A stretch of 6,548 bases of DNA from an uncultured Cellvibrio sp. (GCA_946481095.1 CAMLML010000127.1:1-6548), one strand, 5' to 3'; shown: positions 1 through 6,524, counted from the first letter of the stretch. Numbers and translations: made by a program. The notes: generated by a model not told the origin, from the sequence alone.

Positions 1-24
1 TATGTGGGAAATGATCCGGTTAAT
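1..24 (+). repeat. Left 24-bp direct repeat at the Rhs core end (candidate attL)
   Basis: These bases are identical to 6525-6548 and, in frame with the Rhs gene, encode YVGNDPVN, the conserved segment just before the KIDPTG core-tip junction. The repeat may extend left of the window, so its true length is not visible. A recombinase attachment site in a conserved coding segment would keep the host gene intact after integration. That role is inferred. Confidence 0.6.
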
Positions 25-585
25 AAAATTGATCCGACGGGAATGTATGGTCGAGGTAGTGGTTGGTCGGATAAAGAATGGAAAAAATTCGACAAAATAC
101 AACAAAAAGCCGCAGGTGATATGGAAAAACGAGCCGGTAAACTTGAAAAAGAAGCATCCAAAATGGAAGCTAATGGACAAGTTGCATCGGGGCATCGTCT
201 CGCAGCCAGTAACCTGCGTGCAGGAGCTTCCAGTTTAAGAAGCAATGGATCTGACGGAAAAGTAGCTAATCTGAAAACCAATGCAGAGGCAGTTGCCGAT
301 GGCCGAAGTGCAGGTGTTGCAGCGTGGGTTCCTAAAGATAATAAAAGTGTTGTAAATGTTGTTCTGGAAAATAAAAGTGCCTGGGGTTCAACTGGGATGT
401 CTAAGTGGACAATTGGTCACGAGTCGTTACATAGCACAGGTATTGAATTGAGAGACCAAAGAGGTTCAAACGGTGAAAGAGCCTATAAACATGCAAGTGA
501 CAATGAGCGCGACTCATTCAATGAGCTACAAGGCACATTTCAATCTTATATTAACCCTGATCATTTAATGGATTTGGTGTACTAA
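1..585 (+). CDS. Rhs-family protein, 3' end: core junction plus HExxH metallopeptidase-like toxin tip (5' partial)
   Basis: The reading frame is open from base 1 and its start lies upstream of the window. The first residues, YVGNDPVNKIDPTGM, match the hyperconserved end of the Rhs/YD-repeat core. The PxxxxDPxG pattern marks the site after which Rhs proteins are self-cleaved, leaving the variable tip inside the Rhs shell. After the junction comes a Lys/Glu/Ala-rich, probably helical stretch (about residues 20-100, counting V at base 4 as 1). A compact domain follows, with HESLH at residues 139-143, a HExxH zinc-peptidase signature in the context WTIGHESLHSTG. The downstream Glu, Asp and His residues near AYKHASDNERD could supply a third metal ligand. 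The protein ends with INPDHLMDLVY. Rhs tips are delivered by type VI secretion or related routes to kill competitors. The protease activity is inferred from the motif only, and the target is unknown. The immunity candidate starts one base after the stop codon. Confidence 0.85.
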   Translation, partial: YVGNDPVNKIDPTGMYGRGSGWSDKEWKKFDKIQQKAAGDMEKRAGKLEKEASKMEANGQVASGHRLAASNLRAGASSLRSNGSDGKVANLKTNAEAVADGRSAGVAAWVPKDNKSVVNVVLENKSAWGSTGMSKWTIGHESLHSTGIELRDQRGSNGERAYKHASDNERDSFNELQGTFQSYINPDHLMDLVY

Positions 586-586
586 G

Positions 587-1033
587 ATGCGAATTACTCT
601 AATTTTAATAGCAATTTTTTGTATTGATGGTTGTGCAACTAAATCAACTTTGACCCCGATCACGTATCAATTTGTTGATAATCCTAATGCACATCAAATA
701 GAACTGACTTATTTAAACAGTACTAAAAAAACTTACTGCTTAACTCCTTCTCAATGGCCTAACCATGCCGGAAAAATTGATCAAGGTAGTGATTATGTTT
801 TTTTAGTGGTTGATGGAAAAAAATATCCGGTAGAAGACTTTAATGCTGGTTATTGTCCTGGTGGTTGTCCCTCTTATGTAAAACCGGGTGAAAAATTATC
901 GACTTTTATCACGTATAAAGATTTTAATTTGCCCGAAGAGTTATTCGATAAACCAAAACAATTAGAGTTTGTACCTAAGGCATATCAATGCTCGGCACCT
1001 CGATCTACCCGTGGTCATGAGTCAAGTCATTAA
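587..1033 (+). CDS. Candidate immunity protein, predicted lipoprotein, paired with the Rhs tip
   Basis: This gene encodes 148 residues and starts one base after the tip stop codon (TAA-G-ATG). No clear Shine-Dalgarno sequence is present, so translation is probably coupled to the toxin gene. The N-terminus has Arg2, a hydrophobic stretch (residues 3-13) and a lipobox-like I-D-G-C ending at Cys16, which fits a signal peptidase II lipoprotein, although Asp at -2 is unusual. Ala at +2 would favour outer-membrane sorting by the enterobacterial rule. The rest has no obvious motif but contains several cysteines (YCL, YCPGGCP and YQC contexts) that could form disulfides in the periplasm. Position directly after an Rhs tip is the classical place for the cognate immunity gene. 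A periplasmic lipoprotein would imply that the toxin acts, or is neutralised, in the periplasm. The family is not recognised. Base composition is visibly AT-rich compared with the primase and recombinase genes. Confidence 0.72.
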   Translation: MRITLILIAIFCIDGCATKSTLTPITYQFVDNPNAHQIELTYLNSTKKTYCLTPSQWPNHAGKIDQGSDYVFLVVDGKKYPVEDFNAGYCPGGCPSYVKPGEKLSTFITYKDFNLPEELFDKPKQLEFVPKAYQCSAPRSTRGHESSH

Positions 1034-1060
1034 ATTGTAATTTTTTAATTAAAAAGCGGT

Positions 1061-1103
1061 AGCTAAACCCCGGTCAGGATGGCCGGGGCTTTTGTTTTTT
1101 AGC
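1061..1103 (+). terminator. Rho-independent terminator after the toxin-immunity pair
   Basis: A GC-rich stem pairs CCCCGG (1068-1073) with CCGGGG (1083-1088), extended by a G-T wobble and a C-G pair (1074-1075 with 1081-1082) around the loop AGGAT. CTTTTGTTTTTT follows on the plus strand. Outer bases GCTAAA (1062-1067) and TTTAGC (1098-1103) also pair, so the structure is nearly symmetric and could also stop the convergent XRE transcript, though the T-run on the minus side is weaker. Confidence 0.85.
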
Positions 1104-1108
1104 GATTG

Positions 1109-1498
1109 TCAGGATTGCGCCGACTGTTGAATTACGGTATCGAGCATCTCCATCACAAATTGTTGTTTGGTGCGTGGCAGTTGGCGAATCTTCTCAACTT
1201 GCTGTTGTAATTTTGAATCGGGGCCGCGTTTTACTTTGCCCTTGGTCGATTCATATAAAAAATCATCCACTGACACATTCAATGCTTCAGCGGCTGCCAG
1301 CAGGGTGGCGACTGAAATCCGTAAACTTCCTCCCTCGTAATGCGCCATGGTTTGTTGGGCAATACCTAACTGTTCTGCCAATTGGGTTTGGGTCAGGTTC
1401 TGGGCTTTGCGAATCTGGGCAATACGTTTGCCAATGTCGGCATAAAAGCTTTTCTCGTCGATAGTCATGGTCGTGATCCATTGTGTTGCTAGTGCCAT
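1109..1498 (-). CDS. XRE-family transcriptional repressor
   Basis: The protein has 129 residues. An N-terminal Cro/C1-type helix-turn-helix spans about residues 20-82, with the core LTQTQLAEQLGIAQQTMAHY (35-54) followed by the usual downstream helices ending near NVSVDDFLY. A charged linker (STKGKVKRGPDSK) and a short helical C-terminus (about 95-129) might mediate dimerisation. The start at 1498 is chosen because AGGGG lies eight bases upstream. The frame could extend to a TTG at 1534, but that codon sits inside the predicted -10 region, and an internal ATG at 1468 has a poorer ribosome binding site. The gene is divergent from the primase gene and convergent with the immunity gene. It probably controls the primase-recombinase operon and itself by binding the palindromes at 1535-1578. 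No excisionase is visible, so a second role in directing recombination cannot be excluded. Confidence 0.85.
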   Translation of the reverse strand: MALATQWITTMTIDEKSFYADIGKRIAQIRKAQNLTQTQLAEQLGIAQQTMAHYEGGSLRISVATLLAAAEALNVSVDDFLYESTKGKVKRGPDSKLQQQVEKIRQLPRTKQQFVMEMLDTVIQQSAQS

Positions 1499-1527
1499 GA
1501 CTGTAACCCCTGATTTCCGATAGTCGA

Positions 1528-1555
1528 TTGACAATACCCTAAATTAGAGTACCCT
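1528..1555 (+). promoter_or_regulatory. Candidate promoter of the primase-recombinase operon
   Basis: A perfect -35 hexamer TTGACA lies at 1528-1533, with a weak -10 match TACCCT (1550-1555) after 16 bases. The poor -10 suggests a low-level or activated promoter. It overlaps the palindromes assigned to the repressor. Another TTGACA at 1585-1590 lacks a convincing -10. Confidence 0.3.
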
Positions 1556-1559
1556 GCAA
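1531..1559 (-). promoter_or_regulatory. Candidate promoter of the XRE repressor gene
   Basis: On the minus strand, a weak -35 TTGCAG (1559-1554) is followed after 17 bases by a -10 TATTGT (1536-1531). Transcription would start near 1524, about 25 bases before the ATG at 1498. The boxes are imperfect and overlap the putative operator, consistent with autoregulation. Confidence 0.4.
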
Positions 1560-1578
1560 CAGAGTTATTTTTACTCTA
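1535..1578. promoter_or_regulatory. Paired palindromic operators in the divergent XRE/primase region
   Basis: TACCCTAAATTAGAGTA (1535-1551) is a near-perfect palindrome with one mismatch per half. The same TAGAGTA half-site (1545-1551) has an exact inverted copy TACTCTA at 1572-1578. Within the second region, AGAGT (1561-1565) and ACTCT (1573-1577) form another two-fold site. Two adjacent 17-base sites sharing a half-site between divergent genes are what a dimeric XRE repressor would use. Binding is inferred. Confidence 0.5.
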
Positions 1579-1613
1579 TGCCTATTGACAGGTTTTTTAC
1601 TCAAGGGGGATTT

Positions 1614-4607
1614 ATGGCGCGTTTTGCAAATGAGGTGATAGAGCGAATCAAGGCTGAGGTGTCACTGGTGCGATTGGCTGAGAATCAGGGATATCTACTT
1701 CAGAAACAGGGAAAGGACTTTGCTGTGTGTTGCCCGTTCCATGAGGATAAAACCCCGTCTTGTGTCATTACCCCTAAATCCAATTTGTTTAATTGCTTTG
1801 GTTGTGGTGTTGGTGGCTCGGTGATTGATTGGGTTATGAAAACCCAGGGCGTGAGTTTCAGGCACGCGGTGGAGTTACTAAAAAATGATATTGGTGCGGC
1901 CACTTCTTCTTTAGCTGCCAATTGCGGTGAATTAGTAAAACACGCGACAGTTCCAAAACTTCCTGCACCAGTTTCCAGTGATGCAGACGATGCGCAGTTA
2001 TTGCGTGATGTAGTGAATTATTACCACGAAACCTTGCTGCAATCACCGGAAGCCATCGCTTATTTGGAATCACGCGGTTTGCATGATGTTGAATTAATCA
2101 ATCACTTCCAACTGGGTTACGCCAATCGCACCCTGGGATTGCGTTTACCGCACAAAAACAGAAAAGCGGGTGCGGAATTACGTGAAAAATTACAGCGTAT
2201 TGGTGTGTATCGTGAAAGTGGCCATGAACATTTAAATGGTTCGCTGGTGATTCCGTTATTGGATAAATCACAAAACCTTGTTCAGCTTTATGGTCGCAAA
2301 ATCCGTGATGATTTACGCGAAGGAACGGCGTATCACTTGTACCTTCCTGGTGATCATGCGGGTGTTTTTAACATTGAGTATTTGCAAAATAACCCTGCCG
2401 ATGAGGTGATTCTGTGTGAAGCGCTAATCGATGCTTTAACTTTCTGGCGTTGGGGTTTTAAAAACGTCACGTCCAGTTATGGTGTTAATGGTTTTACCGA
2501 TGAGCTATTACAAGCCTTGATTGAATTAAAAATCAAACGTGTGTTGATTGCGTATGATCGTGATGAGGCTGGAAATATCGCTGCTGAAAAAGTGGCGAAG
2601 CTGTTAAACGAAAATGGCATTGATGCTTTCCGGATTTTGTTTCCAAAGGGTATGGATGCGAATGAGTACGCACTCAAGGTTACGCCACCGCAACAGAGTT
2701 TGGCATTGGTGATTAGAAAAGCGGAATGGTTGGGGCAAGGTGAAGCGCCGGAAATAAAAACAGTCCCTGTTGCTATTCCTTTAGCCGCTAAAGAAATAAA
2801 CGACTCTACCGAAACTGAATTACCTGCAAAACAAATGGATGTTGTCCGCGCTGTTAACCCACTCGATGTAATCGCCACACCCGTTCCACCATTGCCCACT
2901 TCAACCTCCAATCTTGAAACCCGTGATGACGGTTTGTATTTAACCTTCGGTGAAGGCAATCAGGTGCGTGTGTATCGTGTTCGTGGTTTGGAAAATAATC
3001 CGAATCATGAGCAGTTAAAAATTCAGTTGTATGCACAACGTGGCGAAGGGTTTTTTATCGACAAGTTGGATTTATATAGCAGCAAGCAACGGCAGGTGTT
3101 TATTAATCAGGCTTGCGTTGAGTTGGGTTTATCGGATGAGGTGATTAAAAAGGATTTAGGAAAATTATTGCTTGCCCTGGAGCAAGAGCAACTAAAGAAA
3201 AACACGGATGACAATCCGTTATCGGCAACACAACAAATTACTAACGACGAACGCGAAGCAGCTTTAAATTTATTACACGATAAAAACCTGCCAGAACGCA
3301 TTCTGGCTGATTTTAACTTGGCTGGTGTAGTGGGAGAGGAAACGAATAAGTTAGTGGGTTATCTGGCGGGTGTATCGCGCAAATTAGATCGGCCATTGGC
3401 TGTTGTTATTCAGAGTTCCAGCGCGGCTGGTAAAAGCAGTTTGATGGATGCGGTGTTGTCATTCATGCCGGAAGACGAACGTGTTCAATACAGTGCAATG
3501 ACAGGCCAGAGTTTGTTTTACATGGGTGAGACGCGATTAAAAAATAAAATACTGGCGATCAGTGAAGAAGAAGGTGCACACACGGCCAGTTATGCGTTAA
3601 AGCTGTTACAAAGTGAAGGTGAAGTCACCATTGCATCCACGGGCAAAGATGATTCGAGTGGTCAACTGATTACCCGTGAATATAAAGTTGAAGGCCCGGT
3701 GATGTTGTTTCTCACTACAACGGCGATTGATATCGATGAAGAATTATTAAACCGCTGTCTTGTTCTGACTGTAAACGAATCACGCGAACAAACCGAAGCG
3801 ATTCACCACGCACAGCGCTTGAAAAGAACCTTGCAGGGGTTGGAAATCAAATTGCAGAAAGAAGCCATTCTAAAGCTTCATAGGAACGCGCAGCGCTTGT
3901 TAAAACCACTGGCCGTAATCAATCCCTACGCTGATCAATTAACCTTCCTGAGTGATAAAACCCGCACACGGCGTGATCATGAAAAGTATTTAACGCTGAT
4001 CGATAGCATTGCACTTTTACACCAATACCAGCGTGAAATTAAAACACTGGGCGCGTTGGACTATATCGAAGTGACTCCGGACGATATTGCCCTGGCCAAT
4101 CGTTTAGCGCATGAAGTACTGGGTAAAACCTTGGATGAATTGCCGCCACAAACACGCAAATTATTAAAAGAAATCCAGTCATGGGTAAAACAATGTTGTA
4201 AAGCTGACGGCATTGAACAACGCGATTTTAGATTTACCCGAAAGCAAATCCGTGAACACATCCAGTGGAGCGATAACCAATTAAAAATCCACTGCAAGCG
4301 ATTGGAGGACATGGAATATTTATTAATCCACCGTGGTGGTCGCGGCCAGTTGATGGAATATGAATTACTGTACAGCGGTGATGTTGACGAAAATCAATCG
4401 CTGTTAATGGGGCTGGTGAATGCCGAAGAATTAAAAAAATATATTTATGATCAAAAGAAGTTGGGGTTAAACGGCGAGAAGTTGGACTCAAGTTGGTATC
4501 AAGTTGGGCAGAAGTTGGAGTCTGAAAAATTACGCAATCCGTTGGAGTCACTGGCTTACACAAAAACCGGATTGGTTGAAATCGAAAACGCACATCTGGC
4601 TGTGTAA
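1614..4607 (+). CDS. Primase-helicase: CHC2 zinc finger, TOPRIM and P-loop ATPase in one chain
   Basis: The protein has 997 residues from the ATG at 1614, preceded by a strong ribosome binding site AAGGGGGA (1603-1610). An in-frame ATG at 1578 lacks one and overlaps the operator. The N-terminus carries a DnaG-type zinc ribbon with C40-x2-H43 and C61-x2-C64, spaced as in DnaG. A TOPRIM catalytic fold follows, with Glu269 (ILCEALIDAL) and D315-R-D317 (AYDRDEAGN), the acidic residues that bind metal during primer synthesis. A linker and middle domain reach about residue 590. An ATPase then shows a Walker A (SSSAAGKSS, Lys607), an acidic Walker B-like patch (E651-E653 in AISEEEG) and a possible sensor or arginine finger (Arg714 in ELLNRCL). 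A C-terminal winged-helix-like segment (about 840-900, FTRKQIREHIQWSDNQLKIH) could bind the origin. Fusion of primase and helicase is typical of satellite phages and integrative elements that replicate themselves, as in the P4 alpha protein, though the sequence type differs. It is followed after 29 bases by the recombinase, probably in one operon. Confidence 0.87.
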   Translation: MARFANEVIERIKAEVSLVRLAENQGYLLQKQGKDFAVCCPFHEDKTPSCVITPKSNLFNCFGCGVGGSVIDWVMKTQGVSFRHAVELLKNDIGAATSSLAANCGELVKHATVPKLPAPVSSDADDAQLLRDVVNYYHETLLQSPEAIAYLESRGLHDVELINHFQLGYANRTLGLRLPHKNRKAGAELREKLQRIGVYRESGHEHLNGSLVIPLLDKSQNLVQLYGRKIRDDLREGTAYHLYLPGDHAGVFNIEYLQNNPADEVILCEALIDALTFWRWGFKNVTSSYGVNGFTDELLQALIELKIKRVLIAYDRDEAGNIAAEKVAKLLNENGIDAFRILFPKGMDANEYALKVTPPQQSLALVIRKAEWLGQGEAPEIKTVPVAIPLAAKEINDSTETELPAKQMDVVRAVNPLDVIATPVPPLPTSTSNLETRDDGLYLTFGEGNQVRVYRVRGLENNPNHEQLKIQLYAQRGEGFFIDKLDLYSSKQRQVFINQACVELGLSDEVIKKDLGKLLLALEQEQLKKNTDDNPLSATQQITNDEREAALNLLHDKNLPERILADFNLAGVVGEETNKLVGYLAGVSRKLDRPLAVVIQSSSAAGKSSLMDAVLSFMPEDERVQYSAMTGQSLFYMGETRLKNKILAISEEEGAHTASYALKLLQSEGEVTIASTGKDDSSGQLITREYKVEGPVMLFLTTTAIDIDEELLNRCLVLTVNESREQTEAIHHAQRLKRTLQGLEIKLQKEAILKLHRNAQRLLKPLAVINPYADQLTFLSDKTRTRRDHEKYLTLIDSIALLHQYQREIKTLGALDYIEVTPDDIALANRLAHEVLGKTLDELPPQTRKLLKEIQSWVKQCCKADGIEQRDFRFTRKQIREHIQWSDNQLKIHCKRLEDMEYLLIHRGGRGQLMEYELLYSGDVDENQSLLMGLVNAEELKKYIYDQKKLGLNGEKLDSSWYQVGQKLESEKLRNPLESLAYTKTGLVEIENAHLAV

Positions 4608-4636
4608 AAAATAATAATAAAACGGAGATCATACAC

Positions 4637-5671
4637 ATGGCGGTAAAACGCAAACGCACCATGAAACACAAGCGCGCACCGATTGCGATTGAACACACCG
4701 CATTCTATCCCTACTTTCTGCGCTATAACGAAGCCATGTTAGTGCGTAATTACTCACCGAGCACATTACAGCGCCGTGAAAGCAATTTACGGCGGTTTAT
4801 TGGCTGGTGTGAAGAACGCAGTATCACTACACCACAAGAGATTACAAAACCGATTCTGGAAAGTTATCAGCGGCATTTATTTTATTATCGACAGGACAAT
4901 GGAGATGGTTTATCCGCAGGGACTCGCAATCATTACATCAGTGACATCAAACAGTTTTTTAAATGGATGACGCAGGAAAATTATTTACTCTATAACCCTG
5001 CATCAGAGTTGATTGCGCCACGTCAAAGTCCTGCATTGCCGACAGTATTAACACCGGAAGAAATCGAGACATTGTTGAGTAGTGTGAATACCAATGCTTC
5101 GGGTGGTATCCGTGACAGAGCTATCCTGGAAGTGCTTTACAGCACCGGCATTCGACGCAATGAATTATGTAATTTGCAGTTACACCATATATCGCTCTCA
5201 CGATTAACCTTGTACGTAAAAAATGGCAAAGGTGGAAAAGACCGATTGTTGCCACTGGGTGCACGTGCGGCGTTATGGATAAAACTGTATTTACAGGATG
5301 TCAGGCCACAACTGGTGATTGATGAGCATAATCAGACGTTATTCCTGAATGATTACGGTGAAGCGTTTAGCGATAACAAACTGGGCGATAAAGTAAAACG
5401 CTATTTAAAAAACGGCGGCATTGATGCACCGGGTGCCTGTCACTTGCTAAGACACGCGATGGCCACACACATGTTGGAAAATGGCGCAGATACACGCTTT
5501 ATACAAGCCATGCTCGGTCATGCTGATCTGGGGACTACACAAATTTATACACAGGTATCGATTCGCAAATTGCAGGAGATACACACGGCGACACATCCGG
5601 CGAAACTGGAAGATCGAAACGCATTGCTGGAACAGTTGCAGTTGGAAAGTGAAGAGGATGCGGATAGTTAA
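4637..5671 (+). CDS. Tyrosine site-specific recombinase (XerC/D-like integrase)
   Basis: The protein has 344 residues, with GGAG (4624-4627) nine bases before the ATG. A basic N-terminal tail precedes a SAM-like core-binding domain (about residues 20-125, with NYSPSTLQRRESNLRRFIGW). The catalytic domain follows, with all expected residues: Arg173 (TGIRRNEL), Lys198 (NGKGGKDR), His269 and Arg272 (HLLRHAMATHML), His295 (GHADLG) and the nucleophile Tyr304 (IYTQV). The chain continues with an acidic C-terminal tail. It acts in the cytoplasm as a tetramer, exchanging strands at paired core sites without ATP. It lacks the extra helix of integron integrases between the second and third motifs, so it is not IntI. 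Its place next to the primase-helicase, inside terminal repeats located in rhs, suggests that it integrates and excises the element at the Rhs core end. A housekeeping Xer role is unlikely in this context. Confidence 0.9.
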   Translation: MAVKRKRTMKHKRAPIAIEHTAFYPYFLRYNEAMLVRNYSPSTLQRRESNLRRFIGWCEERSITTPQEITKPILESYQRHLFYYRQDNGDGLSAGTRNHYISDIKQFFKWMTQENYLLYNPASELIAPRQSPALPTVLTPEEIETLLSSVNTNASGGIRDRAILEVLYSTGIRRNELCNLQLHHISLSRLTLYVKNGKGGKDRLLPLGARAALWIKLYLQDVRPQLVIDEHNQTLFLNDYGEAFSDNKLGDKVKRYLKNGGIDAPGACHLLRHAMATHMLENGADTRFIQAMLGHADLGTTQIYTQVSIRKLQEIHTATHPAKLEDRNALLEQLQLESEEDADS

Positions 5672-5833
5672 TCGCACCCGGATACATCAATAAGGTTGCG
5701 GCACGCACATCACTGTTTGTCACGCTGTTTGCAAAACAACAAAAGCCCAAACATCGCGCCAATCAGTCATGTGCTTAGCCGCCCTCCCTGTTACCAAACC
5801 CCTTGCTTACAGTCGTTCCTCCTTCCAGCAAGC

Positions 5834-5850
5834 ACCCTACGCTTTAGGGT
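5834..5850. repeat. Perfect hairpin ACCCTA/TAGGGT
   Basis: ACCCTA (5834-5839) and TAGGGT (5845-5850) pair around the loop CGCTT. No T-run follows, so it is not a convincing terminator. Its right half overlaps the first copy of the 15-base direct repeat. Confidence 0.55.
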
Positions 5851-5854
5851 TGCA
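5840..5854 (+). repeat. Direct repeat, copy 1 (CGCTTTAGGGTTGCA)
   Basis: This copy matches 6036-6050 (CGCTTTAAGGTTGCA) at 14 of 15 positions. The shared end TAAGGTTGC also occurs at 5691-5699, just after the recombinase stop codon. The two full copies flank the large inverted repeat, so they could be arm-type binding sites or iterons. Confidence 0.5.
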
Positions 5855-5863
5855 CCGCACAAT

Positions 5864-6031
5864 CAGCATTCAACATAACGTATGAATTATGCGCAGTGTT
5901 TGGTTAGCGTTGCTATGCGGTTGGCAGCGAAACAACATCACAAAATATTTACATCATCATAAAATCCGCAACGCAAACCAAGCCACTGTCCGCGCTCACG
6001 CGCCGCATAATTTACGCTATGTTAAATGCCG
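5864..6031. repeat. Large imperfect inverted repeat with attC-like layout
   Basis: The left arm (5864-5913) pairs with the right arm (5968-6031) in three blocks. Bases 5864-5882 match the reverse complement of 6013-6031 at 16 of 19 positions. AATTATGCG (5885-5893) pairs exactly with 6004-6012, with two unpaired bases on the left. CAGTG onward to 5913 pairs with 5968-5988 with few mismatches, after an extra stretch of about 15 bases on the right (5989-6003). The ends carry ATTCAAC (5868-5874) and GTTAAAT (6021-6027), which fit the RYYYAAC and GTTRRRY boxes of integron attC sites, and the overall length is within the range of long attC sites. The neighbouring recombinase is not an integron integrase, so the structure may instead be an origin or a different folded site. 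Confidence 0.5.
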
Positions 6032-6035
6032 CTTG

Positions 6036-6050
6036 CGCTTTAAGGTTGCA
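6036..6050 (+). repeat. Direct repeat, copy 2 (CGCTTTAAGGTTGCA)
   Basis: This is the second copy of the 15-base repeat at 5840-5854, with one mismatch. It lies just outside the right arm of the large inverted repeat and runs into the hairpin at 6046-6061. Confidence 0.5.
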
Positions 6051-6061
6051 GCAAGCTGCAA
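6046..6061. repeat. Perfect 7-bp inverted repeat TTGCAGC-AA-GCTGCAA
   Basis: Seven-base arms are separated by two bases, giving a strict two-fold site suited to a dimeric DNA-binding protein. It overlaps the end of the second direct-repeat copy. Its function is unknown. Confidence 0.5.
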
Positions 6062-6279
6062 GGCCAAAAACTTTACCTGGTGCACTTCGTTGCAACAATG
6101 AAAATGCGCGCGGGTCAAGCTCATCTCTCCATCACGCAATACCGCCGCGCAATCAAATTATTTTTTATTTTAGCCGCCAAAAAACCTCGCACTCATTAAA
6201 CACTGTGCACTACGTGCGGAATGAAATCTCCTCTCAATCAACATAAAACCGCCGCACGTGGCCCGCTTTTTACTTTGCA

Positions 6280-6294
6280 CACGCGGGTCGCGTG
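6280..6294. repeat. Perfect hairpin CACGCG-GGT-CGCGTG
   Basis: Six-base GC-rich arms surround a three-base loop. No T-run follows. It is one of several short palindromes in this non-coding region. Confidence 0.45.
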
Positions 6295-6360
6295 CAGCGC
6301 AAAAATCAACAATGCAACGCCGCTTAATGCAAAGCAAAAACCGGGCTTTGGTACGCTCCT

Positions 6361-6374
6361 GCGCATCCATGCGC
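6361..6374. repeat. Perfect inverted repeat GCGCAT-CC-ATGCGC
   Basis: Six-base arms surround two bases. A second short symmetric site, GTTCA-TCC-TGAAC, follows at 6387-6399. Both are candidate protein-binding palindromes. Neither looks like a terminator. Confidence 0.45.
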
Positions 6375-6524
6375 CCGCGATATACCGTTCATCCTGAACA
6401 TAAAAAAGTGCCTTGGGGTCTGTGTACAAAAATTGTGGCTTCATGCTAGGCTGCGCCCAGTTGAAAGCGTTGAGCGGCTTGGGTTGTGAGGGATTAGCGG
6501 TAGGATTTTCACGCAGGCGGATGT

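Larger units (their letters stand above)
5672..6524. other. Repeat-rich non-coding region downstream of the recombinase
   Basis: About 850 bases hold no credible gene. The open frames are short, lack ribosome binding sites and translate to erratic Arg/His/Cys/Ser-rich sequence. The region contains a large inverted repeat (5864-6031), a 15-base direct repeat (5840-5854 and 6036-6050), several perfect short hairpins and a cluster of GTTGC/GCAAC words. No obvious terminator follows the recombinase gene. Non-coding ends of this sort in integrative elements often hold the replication origin and recombinase arm sites. Which of these applies here is unknown. Confidence 0.6.

Noticed and set aside
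1499..1534. Longer XRE protein from the TTG at 1534
   Set aside because: The TTG lies in the predicted -10 region, and the ATG at 1498 has AGGGG at good spacing. The added residues match no part of the helix-turn-helix domain.
1578..1613. Primase start at the ATG at 1578
   Set aside because: No ribosome binding site precedes it and it overlaps the operator. The ATG at 1614 has a strong AAGGGGGA and places the zinc ribbon at DnaG-like positions.
4637..5671. Calling the recombinase an integron integrase because of the attC-like repeat downstream
   Set aside because: The segment between the second and third catalytic motifs is short and has no IntI-specific insertion. The protein is Xer-like throughout.
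5834..5850. Terminator for the recombinase gene
   Set aside because: The hairpin is perfect but no T-run follows, and it is more than 160 bases past the stop codon.
5889..6449. Several short open frames of 60-75 codons on both strands in the downstream region
   Set aside because: They overlap each other, lack ribosome binding sites and translate to erratic Arg/His/Cys/Ser-rich sequence with no domain pattern, so they look like chance frames in a repeat-rich non-coding stretch.
6490..6522. A reading of GRIFTQAD upstream of the right repeat that resembles the Rhs core motif GRFTQAD
   Set aside because: It lies in a different frame from YVGNDPVN, has a stop codon just upstream at 6487-6489 and an extra residue. 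The match is too short to claim an rhs remnant.
5672..6524. CRISPR array or tRNA gene
   Set aside because: The repeats are neither regularly spaced nor separated by uniform spacers. No tRNA cloverleaf or T-loop sequence is apparent.
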